DNA of 64,000 nt from Candidatus Puniceispirillum sp. GTDB lineage: Bacteria; Pseudomonadota; Alphaproteobacteria; Puniceispirillales; Puniceispirillaceae. The translations under genes were made by a program, and so were the position numbers. Positions 1 through 7,638 of this stretch are shown in pieces. Location of the stretch: contig JAOEUK010000001.1 in assembly GCA_028382965.1 (NCBI GenBank), positions 469,001 to 533,000 on the forward strand, in the 5' to 3' direction. Position 1 is the stretch's first letter; each line of letters starts with the position of its first letter. The notes under the pieces were generated by a model. The model made no database searches and was not told the origin of the DNA. It worked only from the letters and a program-made list of their open reading frames with translations.

Positions 1-804
1 ATAGATTTGAGCCAGCCACTTGATGCAAAAGCTATTGACTTCATTAAAAGCAGTTGGAGTGAGCACTTAGTCTTACGTTTTAGAAATCAGCGTTTAAATG
101 ACGATGAATTGGCACGATTTAGTAAATATTTTGGTGAATTAGACCCTCCTGGTCCAAATCCATATGGAATTAATTTTTTGCCTGACCACCCCGAGATCAA
201 TGTAATTTCAAATGTAAAAGATGAGGGGGGTACCCCAATTGGCAACCTTGGTGATGGAGAGGCGGTTTGGCATGCAGATATGACTTACATTGACAATCCG
301 CCTGAAGCAGGAGTTCTATATGCGATTGAAGTGCCCGCTGGGCAAGGTGATACCCATTTCGCCAACATGATTGCTGCTTATTCAGAATTGGACTCAGAGT
401 TGCTTTCACGCATTGAAGGAAAAACGTTAATTCATGACGCGGCACATAATAGTGCAGGAATGTTGCGAAAGGGATATCAGGAAATCTCAGATGTTACACT
501 TACGCCAGGGGCAAGACACCCAATTGTTGTGACAGACGCCCTTGGTCGAAGGGCCCTTTTTTTAGGACGAAGGCCCTATGCATATATCATGGGACTTGAT
601 GTTGATGAGAGCGATGCTTTGCTAGATGCATTATGGAAGCATGTTAGTCAGTCAAAATTTAATTGGAAAAATGAGTGGCAAAAAGGTGACGTTGTTATGT
701 GGCAAAATAGAATGGTTTTGCACCGACGTGATGCTTTTGATCCAGCGGCTCGCAGAATCATGCACCGAACACAAATCAAAGGGCTGAGTCCAATAGTAGC
801 GTAA
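1..804 (+). CDS. TauD/TfdA-family 2-oxoglutarate-dependent dioxygenase (5' end cut by window)
   Basis: Fe(II)/2-oxoglutarate-dependent oxygenase of the TauD/TfdA family; such enzymes hydroxylate small organic substrates and often release sulfite, amine or similar groups, but the substrate cannot be read from sequence. Counting from the TTG codon at position 7, the metal-binding HxD pair is at about H89/D91 (motif VWHADMTY). The distal histidine is at about H239 (MVLHRRDAF), followed by the 2-oxoglutarate-binding Arg around 249-250. The frame is open to the first base and reads IDLSQPLD, matching the conserved interior of the family (usually GVDLS then a helix), so the true start lies upstream and about 20-30 residues are missing. 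It is followed 41 bp later by the thioesterase and the CoA-ester operon, so it probably heads or belongs to that operon. Confidence 0.88.
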   Translation: MDLSQPLDAKAIDFIKSSWSEHLVLRFRNQRLNDDELARFSKYFGELDPPGPNPYGINFLPDHPEINVISNVKDEGGTPIGNLGDGEAVWHADMTYIDNPPEAGVLYAIEVPAGQGDTHFANMIAAYSELDSELLSRIEGKTLIHDAAHNSAGMLRKGYQEISDVTLTPGARHPIVVTDALGRRALFLGRRPYAYIMGLDVDESDALLDALWKHVSQSKFNWKNEWQKGDVVMWQNRMVLHRRDAFDPAARRIMHRTQIKGLSPIVA

Positions 805-845
805 ATGCTTTAACTTCAATTTTTGTCTAATCAGGAGCCCATGTT

Positions 846-1307
846 TTGTCTGAAACACGTAAACTGAATCCGCAAAAAGTACGTGACCACGTTGACTCAA
901 TTCTTGAAAGTTATGAGCAGGTATTTGAAAAGTTTTTTCTCGCAAAATTTTTAGGTTTGAATTTTGAATATATGCCGCTTGAGGCTAATAACAGTGACAA
1001 AGAGTTTTCGCGCTTCACATTTGAGGTGAATGAAATGCTGATGAACCCACAAGGTTTCTTGCACGGTGGGATTATGGCAACCGTTATGGACATTTCGATG
1101 GGGCATTTGCTCCGCAAAGTCATTGGACCTGGCATTACTATTGAGATGAAAACGCAATTCCTTCGATCTGCATCGAAGGGGCTGACAACGGTTGAAGGGC
1201 GTTTTATCAAAAAGGGCAGGGAATTGTCATTTATGGAAAGCAGGCTATGGGGGTCTGATGGCAAGTTGGCAGCGCTGACAACCGCAACTTGGAAAATGCT
1301 AGATTAA
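846..1307 (+). CDS. PaaI/4HBT-type hotdog thioesterase
   Basis: Single hotdog domain protein of 153 aa, the usual size for PaaI-like acyl-CoA thioesterases. The active-site loop is visible at residues 68-82 (NPQGFLHGGIMATVMD), with the HGG motif at 73-75 and the conserved Asp at 82. It would hydrolyse a CoA thioester and could release or recycle CoA from intermediates of the adjacent CoA-ester operon (inference). I chose the TTG at 846 because AGGAG at 833-837 sits 8 nt upstream. The ATG at 841 is in another frame and stops after 8 codons. The next gene begins about 20 bp downstream, so the genes are likely cotranscribed. Confidence 0.85.
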   Translation: MSETRKLNPQKVRDHVDSILESYEQVFEKFFLAKFLGLNFEYMPLEANNSDKEFSRFTFEVNEMLMNPQGFLHGGIMATVMDISMGHLLRKVIGPGITIEMKTQFLRSASKGLTTVEGRFIKKGRELSFMESRLWGSDGKLAALTTATWKMLD

Positions 1308-1329
1308 TGGGTGTTAGGAGATGCGGGCT

Positions 1330-2670
1330 ATGGCTTTAACTGGATTACTCCCGCATATTCTTGATTTAGCAGTTGTGGAACCATCAAAACTGCCGAACGA
1401 AGCCCGTAAAATGGCACAATTATCATTGATGGACTGGCTGTCGGTCAGTTTGGCTGGTGCTAATGAACCGCTTGCCAGAATTGTTCGCGACTTTGTGGCA
1501 GCTGATGGTGGCATGCCGATGGCAACGGTAACGGGAAGTGATTTTCTGCTGCCAGTTAGATCGGCGGCGTTAGCGAATGGCACGATTTCCCATGCGCTGG
1601 ATTATGACGATACGCATTTTGCTTATATTGGTCATCCCTCAGTGGCAATTTATCCGGCGGCGCTTGCCGTCGCCGAGGAAATAGGTGCCACTGCCGATGC
1701 CGCGGTGGATGCTTTTCTAGTTGGAGCAGAGGCTGCTTGCAGGATTGGAATGGTGCTTGGACGGGATCATTATGATGCTGGGTTTCATCAAACCGCTACC
1801 TCGGGGGCATTTGGATCAACCGTGGCTGCTTGCAGGCTTTATCAGATGGACCGTGAGCAAACTTCGATGGCACTTGGACTTGTTAGCACACTTGCTTCAG
1901 GGCTAAAATCCCAGTTTGGCACGATGACAAAGCCCTTTAATGCAGGCGCGGCGGCGGCAAATGGTGTTGATGCGGCAAGGCTTGCTAGGAATGGATTTAC
2001 GGCTAGTGATGATGCGTTCGCCGGACCACAAAGCTTTATGGCGGCGCATCATGCCAGCTTTCATGCTGGCTCAAATGTTGGTGATATGATTGCCACTTGG
2101 GCGCTGGATAGATTTATGTTTGCGGATGTGCGCCACAAACTGCATGCATGTTGCCATGGCACTCATGCTATGATTGAAGCCCTTTTAAGATTAAAAGGGG
2201 GTCATAAATTTGATACTGGAAATATTGCTTCGATACACGTCCATACGCCTCAATTCTGGTTAAATGTGTGTGATGTGAAGACACCGCGTACTGGCCTCGA
2301 AATTAAATTTAGCTATGTGTTTCTGGCAGCAATGTTGCTTGAGGAGAAAAATCTTGCCGCTTACGAAACTTACAATGATGCCGTGTGCACTGACGTTGTT
2401 ATTAAAGCGCTTGCTAGCAAGGTTCAGGTGGTTGGTGATGAAACCATAGCTGATACTGCTAGCCTTGTGCGGATTGTGTTTCATGATGGACGAAGCATAG
2501 AGGATAGTTTTGATTTGTTGGCACCTCTTGATCTAAACCTTTTGACGCTGCGGCTAAAGGCTAAGTCAACAGGATTAATTGGGGCTAACAAAACGGATCA
2601 GATTTGGGCAGAAATAACTGATGGGGGTGACGTGTATGCCGCAGATATTGCACGTTATCTCAAAGGTTAA
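1330..2670 (+). CDS. MmgE/PrpD family protein
   Basis: About 446 aa, full length for the MmgE/PrpD family, which includes 2-methylcitrate dehydratase and cis-aconitate decarboxylase. Family hallmarks are the N-terminal run around residues 20-50 (LPNEARKMAQLSLMDWLSV), the ALDYDDTHF segment near 95 and the KLHACCHGTHAMIEAL segment near 280. The ATG at 1330 is preferred over the in-frame ATG at 1321: AGGAG at 1316-1320 abuts 1321 but is spaced 9 nt from 1330. No citrate synthase or 2-methylisocitrate lyase accompanies it, so a methylcitrate cycle role is not supported. Its neighbours are an itaconyl/mesaconyl-CoA hydratase-like protein, a citramalyl-CoA lyase-like protein and a CoA-transferase. 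This recalls the Pseudomonas aeruginosa itaconate operon, which as I recall also carries a PrpD-like gene. Exact reaction unknown. Confidence 0.85.
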   Translation: MALTGLLPHILDLAVVEPSKLPNEARKMAQLSLMDWLSVSLAGANEPLARIVRDFVAADGGMPMATVTGSDFLLPVRSAALANGTISHALDYDDTHFAYIGHPSVAIYPAALAVAEEIGATADAAVDAFLVGAEAACRIGMVLGRDHYDAGFHQTATSGAFGSTVAACRLYQMDREQTSMALGLVSTLASGLKSQFGTMTKPFNAGAAAANGVDAARLARNGFTASDDAFAGPQSFMAAHHASFHAGSNVGDMIATWALDRFMFADVRHKLHACCHGTHAMIEALLRLKGGHKFDTGNIASIHVHTPQFWLNVCDVKTPRTGLEIKFSYVFLAAMLLEEKNLAAYETYNDAVCTDVVIKALASKVQVVGDETIADTASLVRIVFHDGRSIEDSFDLLAPLDLNLLTLRLKAKSTGLIGANKTDQIWAEITDGGDVYAADIARYLKG

Positions 2671-2705
2671 TGTTATATTGTGTGATATAAAAAAGGTTGG
2701 GTTTA

Positions 2706-3542
2706 ATGGAATTCTCAGAATGGATTGGCAACTGCATCACGAGAAATGATGTGATTACTGAGCGGATGGTGGACCATTTTCGACTCACTCTAGGCCAGCA
2801 TTGTTTTGCAGATGGTGAGGTCCCTGCTGGCTTGCACTGGTGTTTATCGCCCGAGGCTGTTGATCCTGTCGAACTGGGGCCGGATGGGCACCCTAAACTT
2901 GGCGGTTTTTTGCCAAATATCCCTTATCCACGCCGAATGTGGGCGGGGGGTTGGCTTGAATTTGAAGCTGATTTCAGAATTGGCGACAAGGTGCAACGAC
3001 TCAGCCGGATCGATGACATTACTTTCAAGAGTGGTAATAGCGGCAATCTTTGCTTTGTTTCTATTACCCATGAATTCACTGTTGATGGCGAACTAAAATT
3101 GCGGGAGAGACATAATGTTGTTTACCGTGAAACTGTGACTTTACCTGCGCCGTTGGCGCCGCAGCCAGATACTGAGGCTGCGTTCCGCTGGCATGTTGAT
3201 GCGAATGAGGTAATGTTGTTTAGATATTCTGCGCTAACCTTTAATGGTCATCGAATTCATTATGATCTTCCTTACTCAACAGATGTTGAAGGGCATGGTG
3301 GGCTGCTGGTGCATGGCCCGTTGCAGGCAACGCTGATGTTGAATATTGCATGTACTAAAGCCGGACGGGCACCGCGCCGCATGGATTATCGTGGAGTTCG
3401 GCCCCTTGTATGTGGCGAACTAATCATGGTTGATGCTAACCTTGAAAAGCGAACGAATGAAACCTTACAGGAGGGAAATATTGCCACTTGTGTCAGGAGT
3501 CCTGATGGCAATGTTACCATGCAGGGCACTGTTAGTTTTTAA
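2706..3542 (+). CDS. MaoC-like acyl-CoA hydratase (mesaconyl/itaconyl-CoA hydratase type)
   Basis: About 278 aa double-hotdog protein of the FAS1-like dehydratase/HTD2 group. The C-terminal hydratase signature SALTFNGHRIHYDLPY (about residues 178-193) is the hallmark of mesaconyl-C4-CoA hydratase and itaconyl-CoA hydratase (Ich). A second conserved block, GLLVHGPLQATLM, follows. The N-terminal half contains the LSPEAVDPVELGPDGHP and FLPNIPYPRRMWAGG segments typical of this group. The likely reaction is hydration of an enoyl-dicarboxyl-CoA, for example itaconyl-CoA or mesaconyl-C4-CoA to citramalyl-CoA. The ATG at 2706 is preferred to the TTG at 2697; the upstream AGG is weak. It lies directly upstream of the lyase that would cleave its product. 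The family is clear, the substrate is inferred. Confidence 0.82.
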   Translation: MEFSEWIGNCITRNDVITERMVDHFRLTLGQHCFADGEVPAGLHWCLSPEAVDPVELGPDGHPKLGGFLPNIPYPRRMWAGGWLEFEADFRIGDKVQRLSRIDDITFKSGNSGNLCFVSITHEFTVDGELKLRERHNVVYRETVTLPAPLAPQPDTEAAFRWHVDANEVMLFRYSALTFNGHRIHYDLPYSTDVEGHGGLLVHGPLQATLMLNIACTKAGRAPRRMDYRGVRPLVCGELIMVDANLEKRTNETLQEGNIATCVRSPDGNVTMQGTVSF

Positions 3543-3575
3543 AATTAAAGCTAACACTAGATTAATTTTTTTAGG

Positions 3576-4397
3576 ATGGCGGTGAATGTCTTGAAACCAT
3601 TATCAGTACCTCTTTTTGTTCCGGGGCACCGTGTCGAATTACTGCTAAAAGCAGCGGCCAGTGGTGCTGATGCCGTAATTATGGATCTTGAGGATGCGGT
3701 ATCTCCGGCGGACAAACCGGCAGCTCGTAACGCGGTTCTTGAGCGCCCTAAAATTTTGGTTCCGTTGGTTGTTCGTGTAAATGCATTTGATAGCGAATGG
3801 TTTGCCACTGATCTTGACTGTCTTAACAAAAATCGACCATCTATGGTGATGTTACCGAAGGCTGAGGCAGCTAGCCATATTGAACTAATCAGGCAAGTTC
3901 TGGGTAGTGAGATTCCGGTTTTGCCCATTGTAGAAAGTGCCGTTGGCCTTGCTGCGCTTGCTGAAATTCTGCGCCACCCATCAGTCGTACAAGTTGCCTT
4001 TGGCCATCTAGATTTTGCGCTTGATATTGGAGCTGAGCCAAATTGGGAGTGCTTACACTATGCCCGAGGAAAAATGGTGGTTGAAACTCGGCTAGCTGGG
4101 AAAGCAGCTCCATTGGACGGTGTTGCTGTGCGGTTTGATGATACTGAAATTGTAACGCTTGAATCAACCTGCGCGAAAGCGATGGGATTTGGTGGAAAGT
4201 TGTTGATTCATCCAAAACAAATAGAGCCAGCAAAAGCAGTGTTCCAGCCAAGTGCCAAGGACTATGAATGGGCTCAGAGAGTTATGGTGGCGGTGGCTGA
4301 TAACGCATCAGCAGTTCAACTGGATGGGGCTATGGTGGATGTGCCGGTAATCAAGCGTGCCGAGGTTATTATCCGTACATTTGAGGCGCTTCGTTAA
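3576..4397 (+). CDS. HpcH/HpaI aldolase, citramalyl-CoA lyase-like (CitE family)
   Basis: 273 aa, the length of stand-alone CitE-like lyases. These use Mg2+ to cleave 3-hydroxyacyl-CoA esters such as citramalyl-CoA (to acetyl-CoA and pyruvate) or malyl-CoA. Visible motifs are PLFVPGHRVELL at the N-terminus, DAVIMDLEDAVSPADK near 30-46 (metal/CoA region), VVRVNAFDSEW near 65, the catalytic-region Glu in IVESAVGL near 115, and FGHLDFALDIGA near 143. Start: ATG 3576 directly follows AGG, so the GTG at 3582 is an alternative. Between a citramalyl-CoA-forming hydratase and a CoA-transferase, (S)-citramalyl-CoA is the most economical substrate guess; human CLYBL and Pseudomonas Ccl have this activity. 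Malyl- or methylmalyl-CoA lyase remains possible. Confidence 0.83.
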   Translation: MAVNVLKPLSVPLFVPGHRVELLLKAAASGADAVIMDLEDAVSPADKPAARNAVLERPKILVPLVVRVNAFDSEWFATDLDCLNKNRPSMVMLPKAEAASHIELIRQVLGSEIPVLPIVESAVGLAALAEILRHPSVVQVAFGHLDFALDIGAEPNWECLHYARGKMVVETRLAGKAAPLDGVAVRFDDTEIVTLESTCAKAMGFGGKLLIHPKQIEPAKAVFQPSAKDYEWAQRVMVAVADNASAVQLDGAMVDVPVIKRAEVIIRTFEALR

Positions 4398-4439
4398 ACT
4401 AGCTTGCACGCCTAAAGAGTGTTTAATGGGAGACGAGTG

Positions 4440-5573
4440 ATGAGTGACAATATAAGCCGCGATCTGGATGGGCTTTTGGTGGTTAGCTTAGAACAAGCAG
4501 TAGCAGCGCCCTATGCTGCGAGTCGCCTTGGTGATGCAGGCGCGAGGGTGATCAAGGTGGAACGGCCAGAGGGGGATTTTGCCCGCGGTTATGATGCTGA
4601 TGTTAATGGCCACAGCTCATACTTTGTTTGGTTAAACCGAGGTAAGGAATCGGTTTCACTTGACCTAAAACAAGTTGGTGATTTGGTAATTTTCAAGAAT
4701 ATGCTGGAGCAGGCCGACGTGTTTATCCAGAATCTTATGCCGGGCGCTCTTGATCGGCTGGGAGTTTCGATGGAGGCTTTGCGGCGCGATAATCCAAGGA
4801 TCATAACCTGTGATATTAGTGGTTATGGTGCTGGTGGGCCGTTTGCCCAGATGAAAGCCTATGATTTTCTGGTTCAGGCAGAGGTTGGACTGGCGCAAAT
4901 CACTGGCGCGCCGGAACAGCCGGGTCGAGTTGGTGTGTCAATTTGTGATATTGCTGCTGGAATGACTGCGCATGCGGCGATTTTACAAGCACTAGTGGCG
5001 CGGTCACGAACTGGTAAGGGGCGTGGCATAGAAGTATCCCTCTTTCATTCATTGGCTGACTGGATGAATGTGCCGTACCTGCAACATGAGTATGGCGGGC
5101 GAGAGATTATACGTCCAGGTTTGCATCACCCAACAATCGCGCCTTACGGCGCCTATTGCTGCGGTGATGATAAGTTGCTGTTGATTTCTATACAGAACGA
5201 GCGTGAATGGATGCGCCTGTGTGTTGAAGTGCTTGAAGCGCCAAATATGTATAATAATCCAAAATTTGATAGTAATATTAATCGAGTAAAAAACCGAATT
5301 GAGCTTGATGTGATTATGAACAGCTCTTTTGGCAAACATTCGATTAATGAGATTGTAAAAAAATTGCAAGCTGCACAAATTGCGTTTGGTCGATTAAATA
5401 ATATGGAAGCATTCGCACAGCACCCCCAAAACAGGTTTGTTGCGGTCCGAACATCTGGTGGGGATGTACAATTATTATCCCCGGGTGCGGTGGTCAATGG
5501 AACACTGCCACAGCTTGGTGAGGTGCCAGACCTAGGTCAACATTCAGCTGAGATCCGTCAAGAGTTTTCTTAA
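4440..5573 (+). CDS. CaiB/BaiF family (class III) CoA-transferase
   Basis: 377 aa class III CoA-transferase. These form an aspartyl-CoA anhydride or thioester intermediate and move CoA between carboxylic acids. The N-terminal motif LEQAVAAPYAASRLGDAGA, then VIKVERPEGD and YFVWLNRGKESVSLDLK, is diagnostic. The nucleophilic Asp is in SICDIAAGMTAHAA at about residue 170. Start ATG 4440 is supported by GGGAG at 4428-4432. As the last gene of the operon it would activate the acid that the hydratase and lyase then process, by analogy with itaconate CoA-transferase (Ict). The donor is unknown; succinyl-CoA is typical. Transcription ends against the convergent LysR gene after about 108 bp. Confidence 0.85.
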   Translation: MSDNISRDLDGLLVVSLEQAVAAPYAASRLGDAGARVIKVERPEGDFARGYDADVNGHSSYFVWLNRGKESVSLDLKQVGDLVIFKNMLEQADVFIQNLMPGALDRLGVSMEALRRDNPRIITCDISGYGAGGPFAQMKAYDFLVQAEVGLAQITGAPEQPGRVGVSICDIAAGMTAHAAILQALVARSRTGKGRGIEVSLFHSLADWMNVPYLQHEYGGREIIRPGLHHPTIAPYGAYCCGDDKLLLISIQNEREWMRLCVEVLEAPNMYNNPKFDSNINRVKNRIELDVIMNSSFGKHSINEIVKKLQAAQIAFGRLNNMEAFAQHPQNRFVAVRTSGGDVQLLSPGAVVNGTLPQLGEVPDLGQHSAEIRQEFS

Positions 5574-5681
5574 TCATGTGGTCTTATTTTGGTCTACATG
5601 GATTAATTTGGCTGGCTTCTTTTATATAAAAAATTGGCTGGTGAAATATTTTATTATCCATTAATTGATTTGCGACCTTCT

Positions 5682-6569
5682 TCAAGGCTTAAGCTCACCG
5701 CGCTTTACTGCATCCAAAAGTGTTAGGTGAACTTCTTTGATCACATCTAATTTTGGATGATCATTATTGTATGCTAGCCCAAGTTGACGCATTGGGGCGT
5801 TAGCGCCAAGTGAAAGCCGCTGGATTGGCAGGGGATTCACACTACGAACACAGCTTTCTGGAACTATTGATACGCCAAGATTTGCGAAAACCATGCTTGA
5901 TATTGCTTCTAACCCATCTAGTTCCATAGATTCGTTGACTTGTATATTATTCTTTTGAAGCCATTTCTCAACCATCTGACCGAAAAGAGCATCCCTGTCG
6001 AATCTGATGAAAGGAAGTGCACGCAGTAAGTACATTGGATCATCACTTTGAGTGTTTGGTGGCGCAAGTAATTGCATTGGTTCGGCTGCTATGTCTAAGC
6101 AATTAAGTCCGTTTGGAAGTAAATCAGGTTTCCCAATGATTCCAGCATCGATTAAGCCTCTATCTATTTGTGTCATTAGTCGCGTTGATGATGCTGGGTA
6201 GATTACTACTCGGAGATTTTGGTAACGTTGTTTTAACAAGTGCACTGCCATTGGCATCAGGCCCGTCAATGTTGTGGGTACTGCGCCAAGTATTAGCTTC
6301 CCTTTAAAGCTGTCACCAAGAAGTGCAGAACTTACGATGTTATCATAAGCTTTAATCGTTGCCTCTGCTTCAGTGGCTAGAGCCTTTCCAACTGATGTCA
6401 TCTGTGGACTACGCTTACTGCGGTCAAAAATTTCTTTATCCCACATTTCTTCCAAAGATTTGATTTGCTGACTTACAGCGGGCTGGCTGAGGTACAATGC
6501 CTTCGCTGCAGCTTGAAAGCTTCCATATTTTTTAATCGCAACAAGTGTGCGCAGATTTCTTATACTCAT
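5682..6569 (-). CDS. LysR-family transcriptional regulator
   Basis: 295 aa, standard LTTR length. The N-terminal winged HTH spans residues 1-60 (IRNLRTLVAIKKYGSFQAAA, then LYLSQPAVSQQIKSLEE), and the effector-binding periplasmic-protein-like domain follows from about residue 90. It is divergent from the TauD2-fumarase operon across a 183 bp gap containing an LTTR-like palindrome, so it most likely controls that operon and itself. It could also influence the upstream CoA-ester operon, which ends convergent to it. The effector is unknown; a dicarboxylate or 2-oxoacid is plausible given the targets. Confidence 0.9.
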   Translation of the reverse strand: MSIRNLRTLVAIKKYGSFQAAAKALYLSQPAVSQQIKSLEEMWDKEIFDRSKRSPQMTSVGKALATEAEATIKAYDNIVSSALLGDSFKGKLILGAVPTTLTGLMPMAVHLLKQRYQNLRVVIYPASSTRLMTQIDRGLIDAGIIGKPDLLPNGLNCLDIAAEPMQLLAPPNTQSDDPMYLLRALPFIRFDRDALFGQMVEKWLQKNNIQVNESMELDGLEAISSMVFANLGVSIVPESCVRSVNPLPIQRLSLGANAPMRQLGLAYNNDHPKLDVIKEVHLTLLDAVKRGELKP

Positions 6570-6752
6570 CAGAAGATTTCCTATAAATTAAAAGCCTAAT
6601 ACTTAAAAAAAATTTAAGCAAATTGTTATTTTTTTTTACTATACTTAAAAAAAATAAATGATTAAGATAAAAATTGTTGGCTTGTAATACTAAAAAGTAA
6701 TTCGCTCAAATAGGCCTGATTTTAATATTTGGATCAAAAGTTAGGGTTTCCA
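6570..6752. promoter_or_regulatory. Divergent promoter/operator region of LysR and the TauD-TtdAB operon
   Basis: Very AT-rich divergent intergenic region. It contains a perfect palindrome at 6602-6618, CTTAAA-N5-TTTAAG, which includes the T-N11-A core (T6604, A6616) typical of LysR-type boxes. The sequence ACTTAAAAAAAAT occurs at 6601-6613 and again at 6643-6655. The 42 bp offset is about four helical turns, so two regulator dimers could sit on one DNA face. Assignment as the operator of the adjacent LysR is inference. Confidence 0.55.
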
Positions 6753-7601
6753 ATGCTCGATACGGTAAAAAATGATTATCAATTAATTTCAGTTAAACGT
6801 TTTGCTCCAAATTTAGGCGCAGAGATATCTGGAGTTGATTTGTCAAAAAGCATAACAGATGCTCAATTTGCAGAGATTTTTACGGCTTTTCACAATCATC
6901 AAGTTCTGTTTTTTAAAGATCAAAAAGAGATTTCTCCTGAAATGCAGGTTATGTTTGGCAAGAGATTTGGTGAACTTCATGCGCACCCTGCTGCGCCAAC
7001 AATGAAGGGTCATCCTGAAGTTTTTGAAATTCACGCGACTAAGGACTCAAAAGTTGCAAATGGTGAGTTTTGGCACTCTGATGTGTCTTGTGATGAAACC
7101 CCGCCTCTTGGCACTATGCTTCAAATACATATTCTCCCACCTTGTGGTGGTGATACAATGTTCAGTAATATGTACTCTGCTTATGAGTCATTGTCAGAAT
7201 CCCTTAAAAAACTTTTGTTGGGTATGACTGCAACTCATGAATCGGAACATATTTACAAAGGCCGTTACAGTGACCGTGGCAAAGATGACTCAGATATTGA
7301 TTGTCCGAGGGCAGTTCACCCCGTTATTCGAACTCATCCAGAAACGGGTAGGAAGGCACTATTTGTTAATAGGACCTTTACTACTAAAATAAATGAACTA
7401 ACGGTTCATGAGAGTAATAACATTCTTGAAATGCTGTTTCAGCATGCGGAACATATTGACCACCAAATCAGGTTTCGCTGGTCATTAAATGATATGGCGT
7501 TCTGGGATAACCGTTGCTGCATGCATCGGGCGATATGGGATTACTGGCCCGAGGAGAGAAAAGGTAGAAGAGTTACTATACTTGGTGATAAACCGAGGTA
7601 A
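6753..7601 (+). CDS. TauD/TfdA-family 2-oxoglutarate-dependent dioxygenase
   Basis: 282 aa, complete TauD/TfdA dioxygenase. The metal ligands are H108/D110 (GEFWHSDVS) and H258 (RCCMHRAIWDY), with the 2-oxoglutarate Arg near 273 (GRRVTI). The N-terminal APNLGAEISGVDLSKSI block is the typical family start. ATG 6753 is chosen because the family alignment begins there and an AGGG-like site precedes it; a TTG at 6729 in the same frame is possible. It is first in a likely operon with the two-subunit hydratase (37 bp to the next gene) and divergent from LysR. It is the second TauD-type enzyme in this window, and only distantly similar to the one at 1-804 by eye. The substrate is unknown; taurine itself is not indicated. 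Confidence 0.88.
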   Translation: MLDTVKNDYQLISVKRFAPNLGAEISGVDLSKSITDAQFAEIFTAFHNHQVLFFKDQKEISPEMQVMFGKRFGELHAHPAAPTMKGHPEVFEIHATKDSKVANGEFWHSDVSCDETPPLGTMLQIHILPPCGGDTMFSNMYSAYESLSESLKKLLLGMTATHESEHIYKGRYSDRGKDDSDIDCPRAVHPVIRTHPETGRKALFVNRTFTTKINELTVHESNNILEMLFQHAEHIDHQIRFRWSLNDMAFWDNRCCMHRAIWDYWPEERKGRRVTILGDKPR

Positions 7602-7638
7602 AATTCGACGCCGCCTTTTATAACGGAAAGATTTCTAA

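Noticed and set aside
1330-2670. A methylcitrate cycle (prpD) assignment
   Set aside because: No prpC or prpB is linked, and the organism has propionyl-CoA carboxylase at 9303-12980 for propionate, so the name prpD is not supported.
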